From: Pseudomonadales bacterium
GTDB taxonomy: Bacteria; Pseudomonadota; Gammaproteobacteria; Pseudomonadales; UBA5518
Direction of reading: 5' to 3'
Assembly (NCBI GenBank): GCA_022072145.1
Contig: JAJVIG010000008.1
Coordinates: forward strand, 1 to 64,000
DNA: 64,000 bases
Shown: in pieces, positions 8,714 through 17,531 of the stretch
How positions within the stretch are numbered: the stretch's first letter is position 1
Layout: the number at the start of each line of letters is the position of its first letter
Made by a program: the position numbers and the translations under genes
Notes under the pieces: model-generated
Told to the model about the DNA's origin: nothing
The model's input: only the letters and a program-made list of their open reading frames with translations
The model's database searches: none

Positions 8714-9862
8714 ATGGCACGCGGGGATTTCATCCGCCAGATGCCCGGCTCCGCGCGCGATTTCGGACGCCGCCCCTCGCTGTACCAGCGCCTGCACATC
8801 GACCCGCCGCTGCTCGCGATCCTGGTCGCGCTGTGCTGCTACGGGCTGGTGGTGCTGTACAGCGCGAGCGGCCGCGATCCGGACACGGTGCTGCGCCAGG
8901 GCGGCTTCATGGCGCTGGGTTTCGTGGCGATGTTCGTGATCGCGCAGTTCGACCCGCAGACGTTGCGGCGCTGGACGCCGTGGGTCTATCTGCTCGGCGT
9001 GCTGCTGCTGGTGGCCGTGGACATCGTCGGCATCGGCGCCAAGGGGGCACAGCGCTGGCTCGCGATCCCTGGCCTGCCGCGTTTCCAGCCGTCGGAGATC
9101 ATGAAACTCGTGATGCCGCTGATGGTGTCCGGCTTCCTGGCGGCAACCGTGCTGCCGCCGCGGCTGCTGCACGTCGGCATCACGGTGGTGATCGTGCTCG
9201 TGCCGACCGCGCTGGTGCTGGTGCAGCCCGATCTGGGCACGGCGGTACTGATCGCCGCCAGCGGTTTCATCGTGCTGTTCCTCGCCGGGCTGAGCTGGCG
9301 CTACGTGGCGGCAGCCGTGCTCGCGCTGCTGACCGCCGCACCGCTGATGTGGAACTTCGTCATGTACGACTACCAGAAGCGCCGTGTGCTCACCTTGCTC
9401 GACCCCGAGAGCGACAAGCTGGGCGCCGGCTGGAACATCATCCAGTCGAAGACCGCGATCGGATCCGGCGGCGTCGCCGGCAAGGGCTGGCTGCACGGCA
9501 CGCAGTCGCACCTCGATTTCCTGCCCGAGGGGCACACCGATTTCATCATCGCGGTGCTCGGCGAGGAGTGGGGGTTCCGCGGCGTGGCATTGCTGATGGC
9601 GCTCTACCTCGCATTGATGGCACGCGCGCTGTGGATCGCGCTGCGCGCCCAGGACACCTTCTCGCGGCTGGCCGTCGGCGGGCTCAGCCTGACCTTTTTC
9701 GTCTATATTGTCGTCAACATGGGGATGGTTTCCGGCTTGCTGCCGGTGGTCGGCGTGCCGTTGCCGCTGGTCAGCCAGGGCGGGACCGCGCTGGTGTCGT
9801 TGCTCGCGGGCTTCGGTATCATCATGGCCGTCGCCACCGAGCGCCGCAGGATGCTGGGCTGA
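8714..9862 (+). CDS. rodA: Peptidoglycan glycosyltransferase RodA
   Basis: The 382-residue SEDS-family membrane protein polymerises lipid II into glycan strands and pairs with PBP2. About ten hydrophobic segments are visible. Family blocks include RFQPSEIMKL, LVQPDLGTAVL, the extracellular QSHLDFLPEGHTDFIIAVLGEE segment near the catalytic aspartate, and the terminal PLPLVSQGGTALV. The ATG at 8714 follows the mrdA stop by one base, so translation is probably coupled. A longer open frame upstream is arginine-rich shadow of the mrdA tail. Confidence 0.96.
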   Translation: MARGDFIRQMPGSARDFGRRPSLYQRLHIDPPLLAILVALCCYGLVVLYSASGRDPDTVLRQGGFMALGFVAMFVIAQFDPQTLRRWTPWVYLLGVLLLVAVDIVGIGAKGAQRWLAIPGLPRFQPSEIMKLVMPLMVSGFLAATVLPPRLLHVGITVVIVLVPTALVLVQPDLGTAVLIAASGFIVLFLAGLSWRYVAAAVLALLTAAPLMWNFVMYDYQKRRVLTLLDPESDKLGAGWNIIQSKTAIGSGGVAGKGWLHGTQSHLDFLPEGHTDFIIAVLGEEWGFRGVALLMALYLALMARALWIALRAQDTFSRLAVGGLSLTFFVYIVVNMGMVSGLLPVVGVPLPLVSQGGTALVSLLAGFGIIMAVATERRRMLG

Positions 9863-9910
9863 TTCCCCGCCAGGGTCCGGCGCGCGTCCGTCATCCACAG
9901 AGGTATCGCA

Positions 9911-10891
9911 TTGTTCCGCTTCGTCCTGCTCCTGCTCGTGCTGGTCGCCGGGCCTGTCGTCGCCGCAGGTTACGGCGACCATGCCGCCTATCCGGCGTTC
10001 GAGGCCCGCATGGTCGAACGCCATGGTTTCACTGCTGCCGAACTGCGCGGGTGGCTGGCCGCGGCGGAACGCAAGGACAGCATCCTCGAGGCGATCTCGC
10101 GTCCGGCCGAGAAGCGCCTGAGCTGGGGTGAGTACCGCAAGGTCTTCATCACGCCGGCGCGCATCGACGGCGGCATCGCGTTCTGGCGCGCCAACGCGGC
10201 CGATCTGGAGCGCGCCGCCGCGACCTTCGGCGTGGCGCCCGAGGTGGTGGTCGCGATCATCGGCGTCGAAACCCGCTACGGCGGCAACATGGGTTCGTAT
10301 CGCGTGATCGACGCGCTGGCCACGCTCGCCTTCGATTACCCGCCGCGCGGCGAGTTCTTCGCCGGCGAACTCGAGCAGTTCCTGGTGATGGCGCGCGAGC
10401 AGGGTTTCGATCCGTTGTCGCTGCTCGGTTCCTACGCCGGCGCGATGGGGATGGGGCAGTTCATCCCGAGCAGCTTCCGCGCCTACGCGGTGGATTTCGA
10501 CGGCGACCGGCGTGCCGACATCTGGAACAGCCGCGCGGACGCGATCGGCAGCGTCGCGAACTACTTCAGTCGCCATGGCTGGCGGCACGGCGAGCCGGTC
10601 GTGGTGGCGGCGCGGGTGACCGGCCGGATCGCGAACGAGCGCATGAATCCCGGACTCGAACCGAACGTCGCGACCAGTGAACTGGCGACGCTCGGTGTGA
10701 CCGCCGCCGATGGCGCGCTCGATGGCGTCGAGCGCGTGCTGCCGCTGATGCTCGAGACCGAGGCCGGGACCGAGTACTGGCTCGGGCTGCACAACTTCTA
10801 CGTGATCACGCGCTACAACCGCAGCACGCTCTACGCGATGGCGGTGCACCAGTTGAGCCAGGCGATCCGCGCCGGGTACGAGCGGCCATGA
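9911..10891 (+). CDS. mltB: Membrane-bound lytic murein transglycosylase B
   Basis: This 326-residue periplasmic enzyme cleaves glycan strands to 1,6-anhydromuramic ends. The catalytic glutamate is E120 in IGVETRYGGNMG, and the family blocks SYAGAMGMGQFIPSSFRAYA and DIWNSRADAIGSVANYF follow. The N-terminus is a signal peptide (hydrophobic core LLLLVLVAGPVVAA) without a lipobox cysteine, so it may be secreted rather than lipid-anchored. The start is a TTG at 9911. Its stop overlaps the rlpA ATG. Confidence 0.93.
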   Translation: MFRFVLLLLVLVAGPVVAAGYGDHAAYPAFEARMVERHGFTAAELRGWLAAAERKDSILEAISRPAEKRLSWGEYRKVFITPARIDGGIAFWRANAADLERAAATFGVAPEVVVAIIGVETRYGGNMGSYRVIDALATLAFDYPPRGEFFAGELEQFLVMAREQGFDPLSLLGSYAGAMGMGQFIPSSFRAYAVDFDGDRRADIWNSRADAIGSVANYFSRHGWRHGEPVVVAARVTGRIANERMNPGLEPNVATSELATLGVTAADGALDGVERVLPLMLETEAGTEYWLGLHNFYVITRYNRSTLYAMAVHQLSQAIRAGYERP

Positions 10892-11781
10892 GCGGGGCGC
10901 ATCGCCTGCCTCCGCACTGCGGGCGGCGTGGCCTGCAGGCGCTCGCGGCGGTGTTGCTGCTCACGCTCGCCGGCTGCGCCTCGCAACCCGATGCGCCACC
11001 GACCCCGTCGTCGGCCGCGCGAGCGGATCGTCCGCTGCAGGACGGCACGCCGGAATTCCGTGCCGACATGCTGTCGATCCCCGATGCGGTGCCGCGTCCG
11101 GAGCCGGTGACCGGCGCGGGCAACCGCAGCCCGTACACGGTGCTCGGCACCACCTACCACGTGCAGCCGGTCCGGCCCGGCTACCGCGAGCGCGGCTTCG
11201 CGTCGTGGTACGGCACCAAGTTCCACGGACAGTACACCTCGAACGGCGAACCCTACGACGTCTACACGATGACCGCGGCGCACAAGACGCTGCCGATCCC
11301 GTGTTTCGTGCGCGTCACCAACGTCGAGAACGGGCGCAGCATCGTGGTGCGCGTGAACGACCGCGGCCCGTTCCACGAGGGGCGCGTGCTCGATCTCTCC
11401 TACGCGGCCGCGTACCGGCTCGGCTACGCGCACAAGGGCACCGCGCTGGTCGAGTTCGAGGTGCTCGATCCGATGGCGCCCGAGTGGGTCGCGAAGCGCC
11501 GTGAACTGGCCGGCGACGCGCGGCTCGCGGCCAGCCAGCCGGTGGCGCGCAAGACGTACCTGCAGGCCGGAGCGTTCCGCAGCATGGACAGCGCGCGTTC
11601 GCTGCAGCGCGCGCTCGCCTCGCTGCTCGACCACGAGGTGTTCATCCATCGCTCGGACACCGCGGGCAGCCCGTGGTACCGGGTGCGCGTCGGACCGCTG
11701 CAGAGCACCGAGGCGCTGCACGATGCGCAGCGCCGCCTCGCCGCGGCGAGCATTGCCGGGGCGCAGGTCGTCACGGAGTAG
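10888..11781 (+). CDS. rlpA: Septal ring lytic transglycosylase RlpA (lipoprotein)
   Basis: The 297-residue outer-membrane lipoprotein has the lipobox LAGC at about residues 27-30. A double-psi beta-barrel follows, with FASWYGTKFHGQYTSNGE and later RVNDRGPFHEGRVLDLSYAA, the catalytic region of RlpA. A C-terminal SPOR domain (about residues 225-297, starting near TYLQAGAFRSMDSA) binds denuded glycan at the septum. In Pseudomonas RlpA cleaves such naked strands. The ATGA overlap with mltB implies coupling. The TAG stop here is not followed by a repeat. Confidence 0.93.
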   Translation: MSGAHRLPPHCGRRGLQALAAVLLLTLAGCASQPDAPPTPSSAARADRPLQDGTPEFRADMLSIPDAVPRPEPVTGAGNRSPYTVLGTTYHVQPVRPGYRERGFASWYGTKFHGQYTSNGEPYDVYTMTAAHKTLPIPCFVRVTNVENGRSIVVRVNDRGPFHEGRVLDLSYAAAYRLGYAHKGTALVEFEVLDPMAPEWVAKRRELAGDARLAASQPVARKTYLQAGAFRSMDSARSLQRALASLLDHEVFIHRSDTAGSPWYRVRVGPLQSTEALHDAQRRLAAASIAGAQVVTE

Positions 11782-11795
11782 CGTCGCAGTCGCGG

Positions 11796-11804
11796 TGCTA
11801 TACT
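11796..11804 (+). promoter_or_regulatory. Candidate extended -10 promoter for dacA
   Basis: TGC directly followed by TATACT forms an extended -10 element about 85 bases before the dacA start, in the gap after rlpA. No clear -35 box accompanies it, which is common for extended -10 promoters. Confidence 0.4.
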
Positions 11805-11889
11805 GCCGGCCGCTTCGAAGGGGCGCCGCGCGCCAGCGCGCGCCGGCGTGCCCCGTGTCCGCAGACCGACGCCATTCCCCGGAGACATC

Positions 11890-13146
11890 GTGACCAGAGT
11901 CCTTGCACGCCTGTTCCTCGTCCTGTTCGTGTTCGGCGCCCCGTTCGCCGGTGCCGCCGAGGAGCCAGCACCGACCCCGACCCCGACCCCGACCCCGGCG
12001 CCGGCCACGGCCGCGCAGGCGCCACAGCAGCCGATCATCCCCGCGCCCCCGGCGATCGCGGCGCGCGCCTGGCTGCTGGTCGATGCCAACACCGGCAAGG
12101 TGATCATGGAACACCTGGCAGACGAGCGCATGGCGCCGGCCAGCCTGACCAAGATGATGACCGGCTACGTGCTGTCCGAAGCGGTGCGCAGCGGCAAGGT
12201 GAAATGGGAGGACAAGGCACACATCAGCCGCAACGCCTGGGCGCAGAACCCGATCTTCGCCGGTTCCTCGCTGATGTGGGTGGATATCGAGTCGGATGTG
12301 GCGCTGCGCGACCTGTACTACGGGCTGGTCATCTCCTCGGGCAACGACGCCTCGGTCGCGATCGCCGAACACCTCGCCGGCTCCGAGGACTCCTTCGCGG
12401 CGCTGATGAACGAGCAGGCCGCGCGCCTCGGCATGACGAACACGCACTTCGTCAATTCGCATGGCCTGCCGCACCCCGAGCACTACACCACGGCGCGGGA
12501 CCTGGCGATCCTCTCGCGCGCGATGATCGCGGACCATCCGGAGGACTACACCGTCTACGCGCAGCAGTACTTCATGTACAACAACATCCGCCAGATGAAC
12601 CGCAATGAACTGCTCGGCGAGCCCGGCGTCGACGGCATCAAGACCGGGCACACCGCCGAGGCGGGCTACTGCCTGGTGACCTCGGCGAACCGCGACGGCA
12701 TGCGCCTGGTCGCCGTGGTGCTCGGCACCGACAGCAAGCTCGCGCGCAAGGAAGAGAGCCGCAAGATGCTGAACTACGGCTTCCGCTTCCACGAAACGGT
12801 GAAGGTGCTGGCGGCCGGGCAGAGCCTCACCGATCCGCCGCTCGAGGTCTGGGCCGGCGGCAGCGACAGCGTGCGCCTCGGGGTGGCCGCTGACCTGCAC
12901 GTGACCGTGCCGCGCGGGCGGGCGGCCGAACTGAAGGCGGCCTACGTGCTCGACGAGGCGTACCAGGCGATCGAGGCGCCGGTCGCGGCCGGTCAGGCGA
13001 TGGGCCGCGTGGTGGTCGACCTGGCCGGCGAGCCGGTCGCCGAAGTCCCGCTGGTGGCGCTCGATGCGGTCGAGCGCGGTGGTTTCTTCCGCGTGCTGTG
13101 GGACTCGTTGATGCTGTTCTTCCTGCGCCTGTTCGGTGGACTGTGA
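11890..13146 (+). CDS. dacA: D-alanyl-D-alanine carboxypeptidase (PBP5/6 family)
   Basis: The 418-residue periplasmic enzyme trims the terminal D-alanine from peptidoglycan stem peptides. Motifs are S85-L-T-K88, S150-G-N and K251-T-G. A signal peptide ends near AGAAEE, and a C-terminal amphipathic helix (FFRVLWDSLMLFFLRLFGGL) is the usual membrane anchor of PBP5. Between signal peptide and catalytic domain there is an unusual linker of alternating threonine-proline followed by proline/alanine. I chose GTG 11890 because GGAGA precedes it and it places the signal peptide at the N-terminus. The gene continues the cell-wall cluster. Confidence 0.95.
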   Translation: MTRVLARLFLVLFVFGAPFAGAAEEPAPTPTPTPTPAPATAAQAPQQPIIPAPPAIAARAWLLVDANTGKVIMEHLADERMAPASLTKMMTGYVLSEAVRSGKVKWEDKAHISRNAWAQNPIFAGSSLMWVDIESDVALRDLYYGLVISSGNDASVAIAEHLAGSEDSFAALMNEQAARLGMTNTHFVNSHGLPHPEHYTTARDLAILSRAMIADHPEDYTVYAQQYFMYNNIRQMNRNELLGEPGVDGIKTGHTAEAGYCLVTSANRDGMRLVAVVLGTDSKLARKEESRKMLNYGFRFHETVKVLAAGQSLTDPPLEVWAGGSDSVRLGVAADLHVTVPRGRAAELKAAYVLDEAYQAIEAPVAAGQAMGRVVVDLAGEPVAEVPLVALDAVERGGFFRVLWDSLMLFFLRLFGGL

Positions 13147-13179
13147 GCCGCGCCGCCGGGTGATCTCGAGGAGGCTGCG

Positions 13180-13449
13180 ATGAGCGACTGCGAGCGTCCG
13201 CGGATCGAGTTCCCCTGCGATTACCCGGTCAAGATCGTCGGTGACGCGACGGCGGACTTCCGCGCTCTGGTCGAGGACATCGTCGAACGCCATGCCGCCG
13301 GTTTCGCGCGCGAACGCACCACCGAGCGGTTCAGCGCCAACGGCCGCTTCGTGTCGGTGACGGTGGCGATCGTCGCGACCGGCCCGGAGCAGTTGCAGGC
13401 CCTGTTCGAGGATCTGAAGGCCACCAAACGCGTCCATATGGTGCTGTGA
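13180..13449 (+). CDS. ybeD: YbeD/DUF493 family regulatory protein
   Basis: This 89-residue protein belongs to the YbeD (DUF493) family, a small ferredoxin-like, ACT-resembling fold regularly found between dacA and lipB in gammaproteobacteria. The block FPCDYPVKIVGDA and the C-terminal DLKATKRVHMVL are recognisable. A role in controlling lipoate or cell-wall metabolism has been proposed, but its molecular function is not established. GAGG lies before the ATG. Confidence 0.9.
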   Translation: MSDCERPRIEFPCDYPVKIVGDATADFRALVEDIVERHAAGFARERTTERFSANGRFVSVTVAIVATGPEQLQALFEDLKATKRVHMVL

Positions 13450-13459
13450 GGCCGCAGCA

Positions 13460-14095
13460 GTGAGCGGACCACGGCTGGAGGTGCAGCGTTCCGAGTGTGT
13501 GGACTACGAGCAGGCGTGGCGTGCGATGCAGCGCTACACCGACACCCGTGACGCCGAGAGCCCCGACCGTATCTGGCTGCTGCAGCACCCGTCGGTCTAC
13601 ACGCTTGGGCAGGCCGGCCGGCGCGAGCACCTGCTCGATCCGGCCGACACGCCGGTGCTCCACGTGGATCGCGGCGGCCAGGTCACCTGGCACGGCCCCG
13701 GGCAGTGCGTGGCGTACCTGATGCTCGATCTGCGCCGGCTCGGGATCGGGGTGCGCGAGCTGGTCGACCGCATCGAGGCGGCGCTGGTCGCGACGCTGGC
13801 CGCGCTCGGCATCGCGGGGCAGCCGCGGCGCGATGCGCCCGGCGTCTATGTGGACGGCGCGAAGATCGCCGCGCTGGGGTTGCGCGTGCGCCGCGGCTGC
13901 TGTTTCCACGGACTGGCGCTGAACGTCGACTGTGCGCTGGAACCCTTCGCGCGCATCGATCCCTGCGGCTACCGCGGCCTCGCCGTGACGCGCATCGCCG
14001 ATCACGTGGCCCCCGGCGCCGACATCGCGCGTGAGCGCATCGAGGCGCTGCTGCTCGCCGCGCTCGCCGACGCGTTCGGCTACCCCCTCCCGTAG
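13460..14095 (+). CDS. lipB: Octanoyl-[acyl-carrier-protein]:protein octanoyltransferase
   Basis: The 211-residue enzyme moves octanoate from acyl carrier protein to lipoyl domains of 2-oxoacid dehydrogenases, the step before LipA. Family blocks are LLQHPSVYTLGQAG, the glycine-rich DRGGQVTWHGPGQ, the lysine in GAKIAALGLRV and the histidine in FHGLALNVDC. The cysteine in RIDPCGYRGL is the acyl-thioester residue. It starts with GTG and its TAG stop is supplied by a type B repeat. Confidence 0.95.
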   Translation: MSGPRLEVQRSECVDYEQAWRAMQRYTDTRDAESPDRIWLLQHPSVYTLGQAGRREHLLDPADTPVLHVDRGGQVTWHGPGQCVAYLMLDLRRLGIGVRELVDRIEAALVATLAALGIAGQPRRDAPGVYVDGAKIAALGLRVRRGCCFHGLALNVDCALEPFARIDPCGYRGLAVTRIADHVAPGADIARERIEALLLAALADAFGYPLP

Positions 14096-14411
14096 CTCCG
14101 GGCCGTGCCCGGACAGGTTGCCGTAGGTCCGGGCTGCGCCCGGACATGTTCGGCCACAGGCCGAACCTACGGGCTTGCGTAGGTCCGGGCTGTGCCCGGA
14201 CATTCACATCGTTCGGCCACAGGCCGAACCTACGCGGACATTCGTTCGGCCACCGGTGCGAAACCACCGACCCACGCCGGCACCGGTACGCCCCGCGCCG
14301 GCACCGGTACGCCCAATGCCGGCACCGTGCGCCCACGCCATCGTCGACGGGTTATGATCGTACCCTTCCACGGTGCGCCGCGAGCGCCTGCCCGGCACAG
14401 GAGTCCACCGC
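14096..14411. repeat. Hairpin repeat cluster plus 21-bp tandem repeat in the lipB-M13 gap
   Basis: This gap of 316 bases holds no gene. Type B hairpins lie at 14096-14114, 14127-14145 and 14183-14201, and type A at 14148-14166 and 14211-14229. A decayed half-copy begins near 14243. Then GCCGGCACCGGTACG starts at 14276, 14297 and 14318, a 21-bp tandem repeat whose third copy has lost one base pair of the motif. The rest (14335-14411) holds the likely promoter and ribosome site of the M13 peptidase gene. Confidence 0.85.
14353..14358 (+). promoter_or_regulatory. Candidate -10 box for the M13 peptidase gene
   Basis: TATGAT lies about 54 bases upstream of the ATG, just after the tandem repeat. 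A -35 box is not obvious. Confidence 0.3.
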
Positions 14412-16484
14412 ATGATGCGTTTCGTTCCGCCTCTCGTACTAAGCCTCACTCTGCTCGCCGGCTGCGGCGGCACCTCGACGGTCACACCGGCCGAACCCGC
14501 CGCCGTGGCCACGGCTGCCTCGCCGTACGCCAATGCCACCGGCATCGATCGCGGCGGGTTCGACACGGGCGTGCGCCCGCAGGACGATTTTTTCGCGTGG
14601 GTCAATGGCGGCTGGGTCGAGCGCACCGCGATTCCCCCGGATCGCACCTGGTGGGGCGTGGTGCCCGAGCTGCGCGCCGCGAGCGAGGAGCGCCAGCGCG
14701 CGATCATCGAGGAAATGGCGGCGCGCGACGACCTGCCACCCGGCTCGGTCGCAGCGAAGGTGGGCGCCTTCTTCGCGAGCCTCACCGAGCAGCGCCTGGT
14801 CGAAGGCAAGGGCGTGGCGCCGATCGCCGACACGCTGGCGCGCATCGATGCCATCGATTCCTACGCGGGACTCGCGGCTGCTTTCGGTGCTGCCACGCTG
14901 CTCGGCACCGATGCGCCGCTGGCGGTCGGCGTGGTGCAGGACCCCGGCGCGGGCGATCGCTACGTGCCTTACCTCTGGCAGAGCGGGCTGGCGCTGCCGG
15001 ATCGCGAGTATTACCTGCGCGAGGACGCGAAATTCCAGCGCATCCGTGCCGCCTACCCCGCGTACATCGCGCGGCTGCTCGCGCTCGGAGGCTTCGGCGG
15101 CACGCCGGAACAGGCCGCGGCGGTCTACGCGATCGAGCAGCGGCTGGCCGCGGCGCACTGGCCCGCGGAGGAAAACCGCGACATGAAGAAGCTCTACAAC
15201 ATGGTGCCGACGGCCGAGCTCGCGACCGTTGCGCCGGACTTCGCGTGGCCGCAGTACGTCGATGCCGCCGGTCTCGACGCGCGGCCCGAACTGATGGCCG
15301 CGCAACTCGGCTACGTGCGCGGGATCGGCGCGATCGTAGGTGCGTTCCCGCTCGCGGCGTGGAAGGATTATCTGCGCTACCACGCGCTGAACGAGGCGGC
15401 GCCGTGGCTGTCGGCCGAGTTCGAACGCACCCAGTTCGAGTTCATGCAGCGCGAGGTGATGGGGCTCGCGGAGCTGGCGCCGGAGTGGAAGCGCGCGGTG
15501 CGTGCCATCGACGCGCTGGTCGGCGAGGCCGTGGGCCAGGTGTATGTCGACCGCCATTTCCCGCCCGCGCACAAACAGGCGATGCTCGATCTGGTCGCCA
15601 ACCTCATGGAGGCGTTTCGCGTCGGTATCACCGAGCTCGACTGGATGAGCGAGGAGACCAAGCGCAAGGCGGAGGCCAAACGGGCGCGGCTGGCGACCAA
15701 GATCGGTTACCCGGACAAGTGGCGCGACTATTCGGGGCTGGAGATCCGCGCCGACGATCCGCTCGGCAACATCGCGCGCGCGAATGCCTTCGAGTACCGC
15801 TACCAGCTCGCCAAGCTCGATCAGCCGATCGATCGCGACGAGTGGGAGATGACGCCGCAGACGGTGAACGCCTACCACCAGCCGTTCATGAACGAGATCG
15901 TGTTCCCGGCCGGCTTCCTGCAGCCGCCGAATTTCAACATGGCGGCGGACCCGGCGGTCAACTACGGGGCCATCGGTTACGTGATCGGGCACGAGATCGG
16001 GCATGCCTTCGACGACAAGGGGCGTGCTTTCGATCCCTACGGCAAGCTGAACGACTGGTGGACCGCCGGGGACGCCGAACACTTCGAGCGCACCGCCGCG
16101 CGGCTGGTCGAGCAGTACAACGCGTTCGCCCCGGTCGAGGGCATGACGATCAACGGCAATCTGACGCTCGGCGAGAACATCGCCGACCTCACCGGCGTCA
16201 CGATCGCCTACCGCGCGTACCGCGCCTCGCTCGGCGGGCGCGAGGCGCCGGTGATCGACGGACTCACCGGCGACCAGCGTTTCTTCATCGGCTTCGCGCA
16301 GGCCAACCGCGCCCAGTTGCGTGACGAGATGCTGCGCGCGATGCTGGTCAGCGATCCGCACTCGCCGGCGCGCTACCGCGTGCTCGGGGTGCTGCGCAAC
16401 TTCACGCCGTTCTACACGGCCTTCGGCGTCCAGGAGGGCGACGGCATGTATCTGCCGCCGGCCGAGCGGGTGCGCATCTGGTGA
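14412..16484 (+). CDS. M13 family zinc metallopeptidase (lipoprotein)
   Basis: The 690-residue protein is a neprilysin-type peptidase. The zinc site is HEIGH in [16 protein letters not shown], with the downstream glutamate in [13 protein letters not shown] and the C-terminal [17 protein letters not shown] block, all typical of M13. A lipobox (LLAGC) after a short signal peptide predicts lipid anchoring, so it should face the periplasm or the cell surface. I chose ATG 14412 because AGGAG lies eight bases upstream. It sits between lipB and lipA, which are adjacent in Pseudomonas, and has its own likely promoter. The natural substrate is unknown. Confidence 0.92.
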   Translation: MMRFVPPLVLSLTLLAGCGGTSTVTPAEPAAVATAASPYANATGIDRGGFDTGVRPQDDFFAWVNGGWVERTAIPPDRTWWGVVPELRAASEERQRAIIEEMAARDDLPPGSVAAKVGAFFASLTEQRLVEGKGVAPIADTLARIDAIDSYAGLAAAFGAATLLGTDAPLAVGVVQDPGAGDRYVPYLWQSGLALPDREYYLREDAKFQRIRAAYPAYIARLLALGGFGGTPEQAAAVYAIEQRLAAAHWPAEENRDMKKLYNMVPTAELATVAPDFAWPQYVDAAGLDARPELMAAQLGYVRGIGAIVGAFPLAAWKDYLRYHALNEAAPWLSAEFERTQFEFMQREVMGLAELAPEWKRAVRAIDALVGEAVGQVYVDRHFPPAHKQAMLDLVANLMEAFRVGITELDWMSEETKRKAEAKRARLATKIGYPDKWRDYSGLEIRADDPLGNIARANAFEYRYQLAKLDQPIDRDEWEMTPQTVNAYHQPFMNEIVFPAGFLQPPNFNMAADPAVNYGAIGYVIGHEIGHAFDDKGRAFDPYGKLNDWWTAGDAEHFERTAARLVEQYNAFAPVEGMTINGNLTLGENIADLTGVTIAYRAYRASLGGREAPVIDGLTGDQRFFIGFAQANRAQLRDEMLRAMLVSDPHSPARYRVLGVLRNFTPFYTAFGVQEGDGMYLPPAERVRIW

Positions 16485-16488
16485 GCGG

Positions 16489-16494
16489 TATACT
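16489..16494 (+). promoter_or_regulatory. Candidate -10 box for lipA
   Basis: TATACT lies 28 bases before the lipA ATG, starting five bases after the M13 gene's stop. It would give lipA its own transcription, separate from lipB. Confidence 0.35.
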
Positions 16495-16521
16495 GTGCGG
16501 GAAACGGGTGGAGAGCGGTAC

Positions 16522-17496
16522 ATGAGCGAGGACGGCGGCAAGCCGGCGCGTGCACGCCGGCCGCTGGTGCAGGGCGAGAAACTGCGCGGCGCGGAGAAGG
16601 TCGCGCGTATCCCGGTGAAGGTGATCCCGACCGTCGAGCTGCCGCGCAAGCCCGACTGGATCCGCGTGCGCATGCCGGTCTCGCCGGAGGTCACGCGCAT
16701 CCGCGAGGTGCTGCGCCGCCACAAGCTCGCGTCGGTGTGCGAGGAAGCCGCCTGCCCGAACCTCGGCGAATGCTTCAGCCACGGCACCGCCACGTTCATG
16801 ATCATGGGCGAGATCTGCACCCGGCGCTGCCCGTTCTGCGACGTCGCGCACGGCAAACCGAACCCGCTCGACCCCGACGAGCCGCGCCTGCTCGCCGAGG
16901 CGATCGCCGAGATGCGGCTCGAGTACGTGGTCGTGACCTCGGTCGATCGCGACGATCTGCGCGACAGCGGCGCCGGGCATTTCGCCGCCTGCATCCGCGA
17001 GGTGCGCGCGCGCAACCCCGGCATCCGCGTCGAGGTGCTGGTGCCCGATTTCCGCGGCCGCATGGACGTGGCGCTCGAAATCCTCGCGGGCGAACCGCCG
17101 GACGTGTTCAACCACAACCTGGAGACCGTGCCGCGCCTGTACCGCCAGGTGCGCCCGGGCGCCGATTACGCGTGGTCGCTGGAACTGCTGCGCCAGTACA
17201 AACGGCGGCGGCCCGAGGTGCCCGGCAAGTCGGGCCTCATGCTCGGACTCGGCGAGCGCAACGAGGAAGTGGTCGAGGTCATGCGCGACCTGCGTGCGCA
17301 CGACGTGGACATGCTGACGCTGGGGCAGTACCTGCAGCCGAGCCGCAACCACCTGGCGGTGGATCGCTTCGTGCCGCCCGCGGAATTCACCGAGCTTGGA
17401 GACATCGCACGTTCACTCGGCTTCCGGCACGTCGCCAGCGCGCCGCTGGTGCGCTCCTCGTACCACGCCGACCTCCAGGCCGCTGACACTCCGTAG
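16522..17496 (+). CDS. lipA: Lipoyl synthase
   Basis: The 324-residue radical-SAM enzyme inserts two sulfurs into protein-bound octanoate. Both iron-sulfur sites are complete. C73, C78 and C84 (C-x4-C-x5-C) hold the auxiliary cluster that is sacrificed as sulfur donor, and C99-x3-C103-x2-C106 binds the SAM cluster. The C-terminal RSSY motif that ligates the auxiliary cluster is present (VRSSYHAD). It completes the LipB step. The TAG stop is the edge of a different hairpin type (GTCGGGCT-TC-AGCCCGAC). Confidence 0.96.
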   Translation: MSEDGGKPARARRPLVQGEKLRGAEKVARIPVKVIPTVELPRKPDWIRVRMPVSPEVTRIREVLRRHKLASVCEEAACPNLGECFSHGTATFMIMGEICTRRCPFCDVAHGKPNPLDPDEPRLLAEAIAEMRLEYVVVTSVDRDDLRDSGAGHFAACIREVRARNPGIRVEVLVPDFRGRMDVALEILAGEPPDVFNHNLETVPRLYRQVRPGADYAWSLELLRQYKRRRPEVPGKSGLMLGLGERNEEVVEVMRDLRAHDVDMLTLGQYLQPSRNHLAVDRFVPPAEFTELGDIARSLGFRHVASAPLVRSSYHADLQAADTP

Positions 17497-17514
17497 GTCG
17501 GGCTTCAGCCCGAC
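17497..17514. repeat. Type C REP-like hairpin after lipA
   Basis: GTCGGGCT-TC-AGCCCGAC is a perfect hairpin with eight-base arms that directly follows the lipA TAG. It shares the CGTAGGT edge with types A and B but has a different stem and a two-base loop. Confidence 0.85.
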
Positions 17515-17531
17515 AGTCCCGAGGCTGGCCG

